Part shown: positions 45,881-57,359 of the stretch, one piece after another | How the letters are laid out: each line of letters opens with the position of its first letter | Numbering within the stretch: the first letter of the stretch is position 1 | Assembly (NCBI GenBank): GCA_025200525.1 | Contig: CM045761.1 | Span: forward strand, 135,472,223-135,536,222 | Direction: 5' to 3' | Source: Camellia lanceoleosa | Taxonomy: Eukaryota; Streptophyta; Magnoliopsida; Ericales; Theaceae | DNA: 64,000 nucleotides | Program-made: the position numbers and the translations under genes | Notes under the pieces: generated by a model | The model's database searches: none | What the model was told of the DNA's origin: nothing | What the model saw: the letters and a program-made list of their open reading frames with translations, nothing else

Positions 45881-46480
45881 CCATTCACCCTGGTGAGACT
45901 AAGATGTATTAAAAAGGACGTTTTGGTGGGAAAGTATGAAGAAGGATGTAAGAGAGTATGTTTCTCGATACTATGTGTGTCAATAGGTTAATGCAAAATA
46001 CCAACGACCATTTGGACTTTTGCAGCCTCTTGAGATCCCTACTTGGAAATGAAAGTACATCTCTATGGACTTCGTGGATGGATTCTCGCGGTCTAAGTGA
46101 GGCAATAAATCTATTTGGGTGATAGTGGATCGACTCACTAAGTCTGTTCATTTTATTTCTATCAGTGTTCACCGAACTACGGATAAACTAGCTAGGCTGT
46201 ATATTCGGGAGGTGGTGCGACTTCACGGCACGCTAATTTCTATAGTGTCGGATCGTGATCCGTTGTTTGTGGCAGAGTTTTGAGAGAGTTTTCAGCATAC
46301 TTTGGGTGCTAGGTTAGACTTGAGCACGACTTATCATCCTCGAGCGGATGGGCAAAGGCGGAATAAATCGATATTGGAAGATATGTTGAGAGCTTGTGTC
46401 TTGATCTTGGGGGTAGTTGAAGAGCACTTGCCATTGGTGGGTTGCTTATAATAATAGTTATCACTCAAATATCGGCCATG
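45881..46480 (+). pseudogene. Chromovirus integrase
   Basis: Core pieces: WWESMKKDVREYVSRYYVCQ, SMDFVDGFSRS, WVIVDRLTKSVHFI, LHGTLISIVSDRDPLFVAEF near 46220 and STTYHPRADGQ near 46330. The first two catalytic aspartates are visible (MDF, SDRD). The region of the catalytic Glu after DGQ is altered, apparently by a small indel. Stops at several points. Confidence 0.75.
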
Positions 46481-47063
46481 GCACCTTTTGAGACTTTGCA
46501 TAGGAGGCTATATCGATCACTTGCTTGTTGGATTGAGATAAGAGATCGTCATTGTTAGGGCTAGAGTTGGTGAGAGAGACCCAGAGAAGGTGAACATTAT
46601 TGAGAGCGTATTAAGACTCTGTGAGTCGTCGAAGGATTCTGTTGATAGAAAACATAAGGGTTTGTGTTTTGAAGGTCTCGTGATAAAGGTATCATCGATT
46701 TGGAATGAAAGGAAAGTTGACACCTAGATTTGTGGAACCATACGAGATCACTAAGAGGATTGGTAATGTGGCTTACAAATTAGCCCTACCACTTACTTTA
46801 GTTATGATTCACAATGTGTTCTATGTATCTTTATTCTGGAAGTGTGTGCAAGACCCTTCCAAGTAGTATCATTAGAAGTGTTGGAGATTAGTGACGATCT
46901 AACGTATGTGGTTCGACCGGTTACTATTCTAGATCAGGATGTAAAGTAGTTGCAGCGTAAGAAAGTGTACTTGGTGAAAGTGCAATGGAGCGAGGATGAG
47001 AATGATAACCCTTGGGAATTGAAAGAGAAAGTTTGGCGTATGCACCTAGAACTTTTTACTTAA
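46481..47063 (+). pseudogene. Chromovirus integrase C-terminus with chromodomain
   Basis: The last 70 codons read VVRPVTILDQDVK, one stop, LQRKKVYLVKVQWSEDENDN and PWELKEKVW, ending with TAA at 47061. The pattern (RKK.YLVKVQW..........WE) is the integrase-fused chromodomain of plant chromoviruses, probably the Tekay/Del group. Such chromodomains direct insertion into heterochromatin. Confidence 0.75.
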
Positions 47064-47105
47064 TACTCTCTCCTATCGAATCTTGGGGCGAGATTCTTTT
47101 GAGAA

Positions 47106-49545
47106 TGTGTATATTATAGCGACCTTAATTTTTCTTAAGTCGTTATTTATTATTATTATTATTATTACTTTATTTTTTGACTTTATTAATTGCGTGGATA
47201 CATAATATTTTAATGTGATGTTTAATTATATATAATTAATCCGAATATTTATATATATTTATATATTTATATATATATACATAAAAAGTGTTATATATAT
47301 GTATTGATCTTATATTGTATATTTACATATGTTGTATTTATATAGTAAAATATAAGTATAATGTTATCATGATCATGAGTGCTACCACTTAAAAATAATA
47401 ATTAAAAAAAACAAAAAAGCAGAGGTTGTGCCTATGTGCGGTTGAGAGAGAAAGAGAGAGAGGGCTCTGTGTGCGAGAGGTCCCCAAAAAGAGAAAGAGG
47501 CAGCGGGGAGGAAAAAAAAAAGGGGTTAGGGTTTTATTTTGGTGGCTTCATTAATTTTGCAAGTATTTCTTTGATCTTTAAAAATAATTGTGAGTGTAAA
47601 ACCACTTTCATAATTATGTTTATTTTGTTGTTATTATTTATCTATTTTTATTTATTTGATGTTGGTTTGATATTGTATTTGCATGAAGATGATGTATTAT
47701 TTCAACTATTTTGATTAGTTGTGTATGCAAGGTTTAGATTATATATATATATTTATTTTATAGATGTAATTACACTCATAGATATATGAAATTAAAATGA
47801 ATTAGGAACCCATATATAAATTCTGAATATTCCACCATGAGTTTATGAATTGTTGTTTTATTTGAGTGTTGGTGAAAAAAAGTGTATAAAAAACAAAAGT
47901 GAGGATTATGAGATTTATTTGGATGTCTTAGGCTCAGCATTGTCATGTTAGTTCTCATGAGTAGATGAGGAATTGTGTATATATATATATTGTTGCCTCA
48001 TTCTCAAGAGTAGATGAGTGCTTTGATTTACATGCATACGCATATATTAACCGTCTGGAGAGTATCGGTCAAACTTAGGATGATATCCCCGTGCAAGTTT
48101 GGCTTTAGAGCGGTATTAGGTATACGGGAGGCACATGAGATACATGTGTAGGCGGAAAGTGAAAGGTCGAAGTGGTGGAGTTAAAGTACAAATAATTAAA
48201 TTTGAACTTATTGGTATAATTTGAATTGTATTGATTTGTACATTTTGAAAAAATAATAAGCGACCTCGATAAATTCTGAAATTTGGAAAGAGGCATATAT
48301 CGTAATTCTAGACAACTTTTGTATTTTAACTTTTTACTAAAAGATCAATTAGAATTTATGTCGGATAATCTTGGTTACAATAGTTTTTATTCCTTTTAGC
48401 AATATAGATTTAGATGTGCGATTTTACCCGAAGCGAGCTCATTTTTATTGATTTAGGTATGGCGAAAGTAAAACATTATTCTGAACACTTTTCGTGTTTG
48501 AACTTCTGAAAAAAAATCATCTTAGGACGGTTTTTTAGTTTTCGTTTCAACTTGATTTTTCGGTCAAATTCTGTCTAGGTACTTCTATCAAGTTTTTCTC
48601 TCAACTTTGTTAGGTTTCTACTAAATTTGTTCACATTACCTATTAGGAAATTTGATTACGTACAATTTTATTTTTGAGTTTTGGTCAATTCGAATGATTT
48701 AAGTATGAAAGCGATTGCATTGTTGTTTATACTTCTTGATAATTTAATTATGATTAAATTATATATATATTTTTTTGTGTGTGTGTGTAGAATAGTGAGT
48801 TTTACTAACTTTTTATGTAGGGCCCGATCAACTATATTATTTTTATTTATTTTTTATATACTCAATTTATATTTAGTTGTGTATGGATAAAAAACTAAAC
48901 ACCATTGTATTTCTGGAAACTATCCCTTTGTCTCAGTGCAGGTGGAATTACTTATCTTGCTCGTAACAAGAATGAAATGTACTTTTGTTTGTATCTGGTA
49001 GACACATGAGTGTCAAATCTTATACTCATACCAGTATACTTGTATACTAACCTATTTTGTCTCTTGGTATCTCAGGTGCATTCTATTTGAGTGTAACTAA
49101 ATTTCTTTTGCAGGACTAGTTGGGACTACGGTGGTGACATAAAATAACTATGGTTGTACAACATGTCTTTCGGACTTTTTTTTTATTTTCTGGAGTTTAA
49201 GGTTGATATTAGTTTATTTTTTTATGATCTTAGTATTTTGATAATTTGGCATTGTGAGTTATTTTCTAAATTTACATTATTGAAGTTGTTTTGACTATTT
49301 GTTGCTACTTTAATGTTGGATGTATTAGATAGTTATGAATTTATGGTGGATGGTTTGGTTGGCATTTGCTAATTTTTTTTATCCCTTGTATTTGTTTTTT
49401 TTTTTTTTAGCGCTAAAATTTACTTAAACCTTATGGGGATAAGAACATTTAGATTTTATTTCACTATTAGGATTTGGATGATGGAATATTGATTGGGATT
49501 TAGTTTTAATTTAATATTTAATTGTCCAAATTTTAGAGCGTGACA
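47106..49545 (+). mobile_element. 3' LTR of the chromovirus (about 2.44 kb)
   Basis: Begins TGTGTATATTATAGCGACC after a purine-rich 'ttggggcgagattc' tract, 43 bp behind the pol stop, and ends 'ttttagagcgtgaca' at 49545. No partner LTR is in the window, so the left border cannot be checked. A purine-rich patch at 47440-47525 may mark the R region. The start could be two bases further right. Confidence 0.6.
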
Positions 49546-49554
49546 ATTAGTTTG

Positions 49555-49870
49555 AAAACTCTCGTTTGGTTTAGTTTTAGAATTGTAATTCTAATTAAAA
49601 AAAATTAAAACTTTTTTTTTAAAATTTATAACTAAACACACAACTCAAAACTCAATTCAAAAACTATTTTCAAAACTCATAACTAAACACACAACTCAAA
49701 ACTCAATTTAAAACTCATAACCAAACACTTTTCAAAACTCTTTTTAAAACTCTATTTAAAAAAAAAAATTCAAAAAATATCTTTTTATTTTGTTTTTTAA
49801 AATTATTTTTAGAATATTGATTTAAGTGCGGAGTTGTATTTTGAGTTGCGTTTTACAATAGAAACTCTTG
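49555..49870. repeat. AT-rich repeat with three 'actcataactaaacacacaa' units
   Basis: Three tandem copies of about 50 bp with 'aaaactcataactaaacaca' and 'caactcaaaactcaatt' at 49625-49735. Related sequence occurs at the window start (65-110). Likely a dispersed non-autonomous element. Borders not resolved. Confidence 0.45.
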
Positions 49871-50059
49871 CAAATAAAATTTTAAATGGAAAACAATAGA
49901 AAAATTAGGATTTAGTTGTTTTTACTCAAAAGATATTTCTTGAGAATTTTTTTTTTTTTTTTTTTTTTTTGGGTTTGTTTGTTTGTTTGAAAAATATATG
50001 TATAGAAAATTTTGATAATATTATGTAGATAAGTAGGTGTATAAAAATATAATTTCTCC
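49871..50059. other. AT-rich spacer
   Basis: Contains a T run of about 26 bases (49948-49970). No gene. Confidence 0.4.
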
Positions 50060-50946
50060 AAATTTTGAAAAGTCTTTGCTATTAACACTTACCTTTTTCT
50101 TTTGGACCCCACCTGCCATTTTTTTTTTTTTAATTTCTAATTTTATCCCAACATAAAATTTCACTTTTACCATTATCCTTCATCTTCTCACCCTAATTTT
50201 TCAAACCCTAACCTAACCTCTTTCAACTCGACTATCACCTCACCGGTCGACTAGCCACCGCTCCGATCGCCCGCCTCCATCTCCTCTTCTTTTCTTTTGA
50301 AATCGCTATCTCCCACAATCGCGATCTCCGCCTTATCAATCGTAAACTCCGCCATGCAATCTCTCTCTACGCATGGTTGGGTTGATAAATTTTGGGCGTG
50401 ATGGTGTGAGGGCAACGATCTGTGACCTCAAACCCTAGCCACCTCCGCCATCGCGATTTGAGATCTGCGCTAGCCACCATTGTGATCTGTGACCTCAAAC
50501 CCTAGTTGGCGTCGTGATCGTGGCCTTAAACCCTAATCGCCTTCCTTGCCATTATGATTTGAGTTGGGATGAGTAGCGGCCAAGCGATGGTGGCTAGGCG
50601 GTGGTGGCGAGAGAGAGAGAGAAAGAGAGAAGGCTCGTGGCGGGGGCTTTGGATTGTGGTTGTTTGAAGGTGCTAGGGGTGGTTGACTGTGGGGGCCGCG
50701 GTGAAGTTGGCCGCAAAGTGGCTCTGGATTGGAGTTAACCGAAGAATGGTGCCAGTAGTGGAGGTTGTGGCCGGAGTTGACAATGGTTGGGTTGGGAATG
50801 TGGGTTAGAGTGAGGGTATAGTTGGAATTAAGTTGGGGGTTCAAAGAAAAAATAGAGGGGCGTCATTTAGCTGGATGTGGTTCAAAGAAGTGGAGGGTCC
50901 AAAGAAAAAAGAAAAGTGCTAATAGCACCACTCTTTTGAAAATTTA
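50060..50946. mobile_element. MULE-like TIR element with GC-rich interior (Pack-MULE candidate)
   Basis: Left end 50060-50108 ('aattttgaaaag', 'gctattaacactt', 'ttcttttggacc') is the imperfect reverse complement of the right end 50896-50946 ('ggtccaaagaaaaaag', 'aagtgctaatagcac', 'cttttgaaaattt'). The ends are about 48 bp. The 790-bp interior is much richer in GC than its surroundings and has repeated 'tgacctcaaaccctagcc' and 'gccaccrccgcc' words, like captured gene leader sequence. No transposase. The 9-bp target duplication is not clear. Confidence 0.5.
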
Positions 50947-51229
50947 ATTCCTATTATACCCTAGTGTAATAAGGACACACATATTAAGGGGTTGTTTGAG
51001 GTGTCTAAATAAGTGCATTTTGACTTTTAGACTAAAGTTGAGGAAAAAAAGATGATTATTTGGGATAACTTTTTGACTTTTTTCAAAAAAATGTGTATTA
51101 AAAAATTGTATAAATTAGTGTATAGAAGAAGATTGGATGGAATAGGCGGTAAGATAGTCTGAATTAAGAGCGGCGTCGGTAGTGTAGAAGTGGAAATGAT
51201 TCCCTACTTTTCGGACATTGAATTAGAGT
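50947..51229. other. AT-rich spacer
   Basis: No gene. The word 'ctaaataagtgcatttt' at about 51003-51020 recurs on the other side of the next element (51556-51575), so both may be parts of an older repeat. Confidence 0.4.
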
Positions 51230-51540
51230 GTTGTTTGGCCGTGGGGGCCCACCACAGTTCCGTTTTGCTAATCAAAACCGTTGAATGTGTAGAACTTGTC
51301 GAGTATTATATTCTTATAAAAATCGCGTTGATGGGATATCGATAGCTATCTGATCGAATTAGTTATTTTCAGCGATTAACCATAACACCATCCATTTTAT
51401 AAATTTTAAGCTGATTTGATCATATAATTCTTGATATCGATTAATGTGATTTTTCTGAGGCATATAGTACTCGTTGAGTTCTACGATTAACGGTTGATTA
51501 TTAAAAAGGGACCCGTGATGGGCTCCATGGGCCAAACAAC
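51230..51540. mobile_element. MITE with terminal inverted repeats of about 60 bp
   Basis: Left GTTGTTTGGCCGTGGGGGCC and right GGCTCCATGGGCCAAACAAC are imperfect inverted copies, continuing inward through 'taatcaaaaccgtt' and 'aacggttgatta' to 'gtagaac' and 'gttctac'. Length 311 bp, no coding frame. Long TIRs suggest a Mutator-type MITE. Target duplication unclear. Confidence 0.65.
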
Positions 51541-52558
51541 GTGCTATTTGTACACCTAAATAAGTGCAATTTTTCCCAAAAGTTAGCTCCGCCTGCTTTG
51601 CCGTCAGAGTTGTTTGAAAAGGAAGATTGTGTAAAATTAATTTTTTAATATTTTTTGGGTGAATAATGATAACTTTTAACTACGAGTAATTTTTTGAGCT
51701 TTTTTGGCTTTGTTGTGGGTACCCAAGCCGGGCCTAAATTTTAAAATAAAATATTTTTGTTTTCTTGTGATACACTCTAATCACATATCGTATTTTTTAT
51801 CTTCTTTTCAAGTTTCAATTGTTTTTTCTTTATCTTCTTCTTCAATCTAAAACTCCAAACCACTCCACCAAAACTCACCAATATTATCAATATCATCGTT
51901 TATTATCATACGAATAAAGAAAGTTTGAATAAAATGAAACAATTGATAAGAATAATAATGAAAAGCATTTTTGAGATAATTCATCAAAGAGAAAGTAAAT
52001 ATTGCATAATAGAAAACTATATTTTGAAAAAATCCATAAAAATGAGGTAAGTATTCACATAAATATTAAGTACCATTCTTGATTATTGTGTTTTTTTACA
52101 TAAAAATGAATATTGACTGTTTAATGTCATTCTTTATTTCAAATTTGTACATTTGAACACATTCACTTTGTTTAGTAGTAATTTGTCAAACAAAAGTCAA
52201 CATGTTTAAATTTGAAAGTCCAAACAAATAATATTGTTAGGCATTGTGAAGTGCGAACATGATAACTTTGTTCTTATTTAGATATACCTTGAAGAGTAAT
52301 TTGGAAAAAATTATAACGTATACTAAGAATAATATAAAACTTTAAATAACTAAACATAGTATACTAAGGAATTAAGAGTACTTAATATTTTTTAAGTGTA
52401 AATAAAATTCTTCCAAACAAAAAGGCCTTCATGTGTCAGGCCCAAGTCACACAGCCCCGTTTGGCAAGATAATTGAAACTAAATTAGTCTATTATCACAC
52501 AAAATTATAAAAAAAAGTCGAAAGTTTATCTCAAATAAATTTTTTTTAAGCAAATTAA
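51541..52558. other. AT-rich intergenic DNA up to the gap
   Basis: No coding frame, RNA or repeat with clear borders. Long A and T runs. Confidence 0.5.
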
Positions 52559-52658
52559 NNNNNNNNNNNNNNNNNNNNNNNNNNNNNNNNNNNNNNNNNN
52601 NNNNNNNNNNNNNNNNNNNNNNNNNNNNNNNNNNNNNNNNNNNNNNNNNNNNNNNNNN
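52559..52658. other. Assembly gap (100 N)
   Basis: Exactly 100 N, the usual placeholder for a gap of unknown size. Sequence on the two sides is unrelated (AT-rich spacer against Tat LTR), so the order across it depends on scaffolding. Confidence 0.99.
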
Positions 52659-53845
52659 AATATTTAATTATTATTCTGGATCAGATTATTTATTCCTACC
52701 CTCCGAGCGAGGGCACAATTGTAATAAGTATGGTGTGTGATGTATGTCTTCCAACCCCACGCCTTTCTCTCTTTTTATTTACCACCAATTGTGGGTAGAT
52801 TAGGGCATGTTTTAAATTAGCATACAAGATATGATAGTATATGTTTGCATTCATTCATTCTGCTTTGCATGCACTGCCTCAACAAGATCATACTAACTCC
52901 GTGATTTGTATTTCAATTTCGTTGAATACTTGTTATGTAGCATTTCATATGTCATGTTTTAGAATAGCCAGAGCTTTTATAGTTGCCAGTATTTTTTGCA
53001 TGTGGTTGTATTAGGCATTTCGTATAGTTAGGATCACGACAGATTTCCTTAATTAGCTTCTCGCTTTGGCTTGGAGTACTCCTATGAGTTTTTACGCTTT
53101 TAGCATCCTCAGATAAGTGAGTGACTCGCCATGATAGCATGCTTCCCTAAGGAGGCTATATGCTTATGTGTTATAACCTGAATGCTCTCGGGGTGAAGGT
53201 CAGTTATCTCGAATTGGAGTAATGCATTGATCGTGAGTTTTAAGCCCACTAGATAGTGGCAAAACCATGTTTTCTAAGCCCACCCGATGGGTGGCAAATC
53301 AGATTTTAAGCCTCACTTACAGTAGCAAACCATCTTTCAAAAACAAAACATGAAATGTTTTATTCCAATTCGGGTGACTCCGGTCTATATTTGTATACCG
53401 GCAATCAATGATAGTAAATCTAGGCTAATAACCTAATAAGAATACACAATGTTTTCAAAACTAGATATCATGGTTAGTAGAGGTCGATTTCTTGATCAAA
53501 GCGAGAGGGGTGCGCCTAGTTGACCTTCTCAATCGCATCTGCGTTCCTTTGAGCCGAGGCAACTTTGGTGATGACTCGAGGGCACGTGGCCTTTTTAGGC
53601 AACGAGTCAGGGTTTCCTAAATTTCAAAATAAAAATATTGAGGTGGCAACTTTCAGGCGAAATACCTCATGTTTAATTTATACTTCTTTCTAAAAAATTT
53701 TGTTTTTCTCAAAACGACGGCTTGCTTTTATTTGGACTCTTGGTTTAGATTAAGAACCGCGGACATTTGAGTTATGAACCTGTAGTAACCCCAAATAACG
53801 AATCTGAACGAGACTTACCCTCCCTAGGCGTCGGGGACGCTCATG
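52659..53845 (+). mobile_element. LTR tail of a Tat-like element, truncated by the gap
   Basis: Matches the last 1.2 kb of the LTR at 54884-59985 and, less well, 13530-14690. Shared blocks include 'gcacaattgtaataagt' (52710), 'gatgtatgtcttccaac', 'ttttaagcccact' (53237) and 'ggcaactttggtgatga' (53558). Its end is near 53845 ('tcggggacgctcatgcttca'). After it the sequence is not element leader, so this is either a solo LTR or the 3' LTR of an element lost in the gap. Confidence 0.7.
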
Positions 53846-54883
53846 CTTCAGATTTATGGATATGTTCCGTGGAGGGCAGATACCCTAGAAAAAAATTAGG
53901 ATACTTCCGTCGTGACAGCTTCTCCATCCCACCCATGTTCAACCATCAGAATGAGGACTCTATCATGCTCAATGGGGATTCCATGCCCCTTCAAAGTTTT
54001 TGTTTTCATTGAATGTGGTCTTCGGCTTTAGACATCATTTTTAGGGAATCCTCCACTACTACAAACTTAACCTTATGTGGCCATTAATGATATAATTGTC
54101 TAGCTCTCACGAGAAAAACGCTTAGGATAACACTAGCCGACATCCAATATTGTTATACCATGTGTGGTCTAAAATTTGAAAAGGCTACATCTATTACCTC
54201 AAGCCGAGATCCATGTACCTCACAAAATCATAGCCGACTTCCCGTGACTCCAACAAAGGCACTGGAGATGACTATTTGATTGTCTCGTGTAACTAGGAAT
54301 TTGCTTCGATAATGATCTTATCTCTTCCCCACGCCGATCGGTGTTTAAAGTGGATGAGGGTAAGAACTAAGTGTCAACTTTCTCGCTTAAGACTTTACCA
54401 CTTTATTTCCTTTTATCTGCTCTAATGTCTGAATTTTGTTTTTGTAGCTCTCCCTTAGCCTCCAAAAGATTTTCGCCAGACCTTCTTCCCTAGCAAAGAC
54501 TTGAAGAGGCTGCTGGGCCTTCCTATTGACCTCCGCAAAGCTCCCTTGCTACTCAACTATATCTCCACATATAAGTCGACCTTGCTCGACGTTCCATGTC
54601 GGCTAAGACTCCTTTTTCGCCACAACTCCTAACAACTTCATCACCAAGGCTAGATCAGACCTCCACCTCTGACCTAGTCGAAAGTACCATCTACCGCCTC
54701 AACTAATTCCTCTATCCTAGTGCCAATCGACCGAGCTTTAATTTCGCTTCCTACCGACAGAACTCGCAACGCAAACGCCGAGATCCTCGAGTCATTAATT
54801 CGATCCAACCAATCCTTCAATCGCCTTCCAAAGAATACACTTCGCACCGTGAGTAATAGTCGCTCCATTGCCGATTAAATGGG
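53846..54883. other. Unidentified stretch between two Tat LTRs
   Basis: About 1 kb with moderate GC. A plus frame at 53767-54012 crosses from the LTR end into this region and shows no family features. Around 54440-54860 the composition looks coding (FSPDLLP-like and LVESTIYRLN-like patches), but frames are short on both strands. It may be a broken gene or another element. Not recognised. Confidence 0.4.
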
Positions 54884-55737
54884 TGTAGACACCCCATTTT
54901 TGACCGATCTTAAGACTCAGACACACCGATTGAGCCAGTTGAAGTTGATATCAGGCTCGCTCGTGGTCTCAGAGTCGCTGCCGTGGCGCCTTACCTCCTA
55001 ACTCAACCTCTTCAGGCCTTTGTCTCTTGCGAACTGACTCGGTTTTCTAGTTTCTTTCCCGAGGGGAGGAGGGTCCCAGACTATTTCTCGCTGGGTCAGG
55101 CTACATTTCGTGGGTCAGAGGCCATTTTGCCCATTTCGAGCCCGCCTGCTTTTCAGAGCTGCCAGCCGGTGCCTCGTTCGGGACCGCCCCAACCATCTCC
55201 GATTATTCCGCTTTTGGCATGCATCTCATTTACCTTTTCGAGGGACACTGTCTTAGATACCCACTTCGGGTTTAACACCACTCCCTGCCTAACAAATTGC
55301 TTGACCCCGAATCAAGGTGTTTTGGCCCCCGAGCCTTCATTTTGCATCGGTTTGGGCTCATTTTTGGTGGAGGCCTTATTTTCATGGTTAGAAGCTTGTA
55401 GGAGGGTGGGAGGCCAGCAATTGTTCGACAACCAACTTTTGTTTGGTCAAAAGTGGTTCAAATAGGAATTGGAAGGAGAAAAGTCTCATGGCTTCATCGA
55501 ACGGGCGTAACTCTTGCACAAGAGGAATTAAAATATGAGGACACCACCATTGGAAAGCTTACTCAGGGATTCATTTTCACTCAAGAATCTCCTAAGTCCG
55601 GATCCGGGGAGGAGATATGGTTGGTTGAAGTCCGTTAGACCGAATCATGCGCTTTTACTTAAAACCGGTATAACTTTTTCTACTGTGAGGAATTTTGATG
55701 CAAGGTTTGCGGCATTGAAAGCTAACTTGGGGCTTCA

Positions 55738-55815
55738 TGGCTGGCCAGCCCTCTTATTTTTCTTTTCTATTTATCTTGCCGGCCGGCCACCATTTCCAGC
55801 CGGCCAGCCACTTGC
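55738..55815 (+). promoter_or_regulatory. GGCC-palindrome cluster upstream of TATA in the diverged LTR
   Basis: 'ctggccagcc' at 55741, 'gccggccggcc' at 55778 and 'gccggccagcc' at 55799; the last two are 21 bp apart. The exact sequence differs from the giant element (GGCCGGCC against GGCCGATCGGCC), but position and palindromic form are kept. It lies about 50 bp before TATA at 55859. Confidence 0.5.
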
Positions 55816-57359
55816 AATTAAAGCACTTTTTGCCCACCTTTTCTCCGATTTTCTTGCCTATATAGCTGGCCTCCCAGATCTTTTTGAGGGGTGGGAAAAT
55901 ATCTCTCAAGGATATACAAGCATATCTCTATCTCTCAAAAACTCTCAAGTTTTGGTCTCATTTGTTCATCAACACCAAGCCTCACCATCACCACCTCCAT
56001 TCCAGTAGCAAGGGAAGCTTTTTCAAAGGCTAAGAACCAAAAATTGAAGCCAAGAAGCAACAAAGCTTGATCTTCAAGGGTAAGTCTCAAATTCCCTTTT
56101 TCTAGCTTATTTTTGCTTCAATTTTCTACCCTATTTTCACACTTTTGGGCCTGACCCATACTGATTTTAGGTTTATTTTGAGCCCCTCTACAACATTGTA
56201 GAATGACTCAACCTTGTTTGGCATCTCTATCATGCACCTCTTTCAATATCACTCTTTATGCCAATATTTTGCATGCTTTGTTTGGATTATGAGTGATCCA
56301 TTTTCGAGCCTGATATAAACTGTGAGTGATTTATTTTGAGCCCTCTTCAACATTGAAGAAGGGCTAAACTATGTTTGGTAGTTCTATCATGCACTTGTTT
56401 TGTAATTCTTCCCATTTACCGTAAAATTGCATGGTTTCTTTAGCCTATTTGAAGTCTGATTTTGAGCATTCCATTAACTGAGATTGAGCTTATTTTATGT
56501 CCCTCTACAACATTGTAGAAGGGATAAATATTGCTTGGGGCCTCCATGCATGGCCTCTCTTTGTACCTCTTTTTGGCCCCATTTTGCATGCCTTTTTAAA
56601 GTTTATTTGGCTTCTGATTTCAGCCTTCATCAGGCCTGAAAAGAGCCTTATTTTTGCCTTCTTGTCATGTTTTGTTAAGGGTCTTATGCTATTTGGTGAA
56701 TACTTTTGGTACTTCATGTTATACCCTCTTATACCCCCTTATTTTTGCATGCCTTGCTAGCTCATCATACTTCTGTTTTTGAGCCTTCATCAGGCTTGGA
56801 AAGAGTCTTAAAATAACTCATTCTTCATGTTTTGTTAAGGGTCTTAGGATGTTTGGTGAATTCTTGGTATACCTCTCTTTATAGCCCTTTTTGGCTCATA
56901 TTTTGCATGCTATGTTGAGCATATCTACATACTGTTTTGGGGGTTTTCATAAGCTGTAAATGTTCATATTTTTGGCCCCTCTTCAATGTTTTAGAACTGT
57001 ATTTTTCAGTTTGAGCATTACGATATACCACCTTCATTGTTCCTCTTTTCCCCATTTTGCATGCTATTTTTGCCATACTTGTGATTGTTGTTTGGCCTTG
57101 CTCAGTACTGGAAAAATGCTAGTTTAGGGGCTGCCTAGCATCTGTCTTTACATGTCATGTCCATATTATGCATGTTTCGTGATAGTCAGAGACCATTTCG
57201 GTGCTTAGCATAGCATTTCGCATCGGGTGTAATTTTGCTATAATTCGGGGCTGTTTTTGCATCATTTTGGCTGCTGAAATTTGCATTTTCAGATGCCATT
57301 TGCCATGTCTCATTTGTATGCCATTTCATGCCTTAGGGCTTGTTGTTTGCTTCGCTACC

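Noticed and set aside
47436..47714. Plus-strand frame of 92 codons starting with charged repeats
   Set aside because: It reads through a purine-rich patch of the chromovirus LTR and then AT-rich sequence; no domain.
50533..50844. Minus-strand frame of 103 codons rich in Pro, His and Asn
   Set aside because: Low-complexity GC-rich interior of the TIR element; no domain and no conserved start.
54983..55465. Plus-strand open frame of 160 codons at the start of the diverged LTR
   Set aside because: It lies in U3 before the TATA box. The matching part of the giant element's LTR has no such frame, and no domain is seen.
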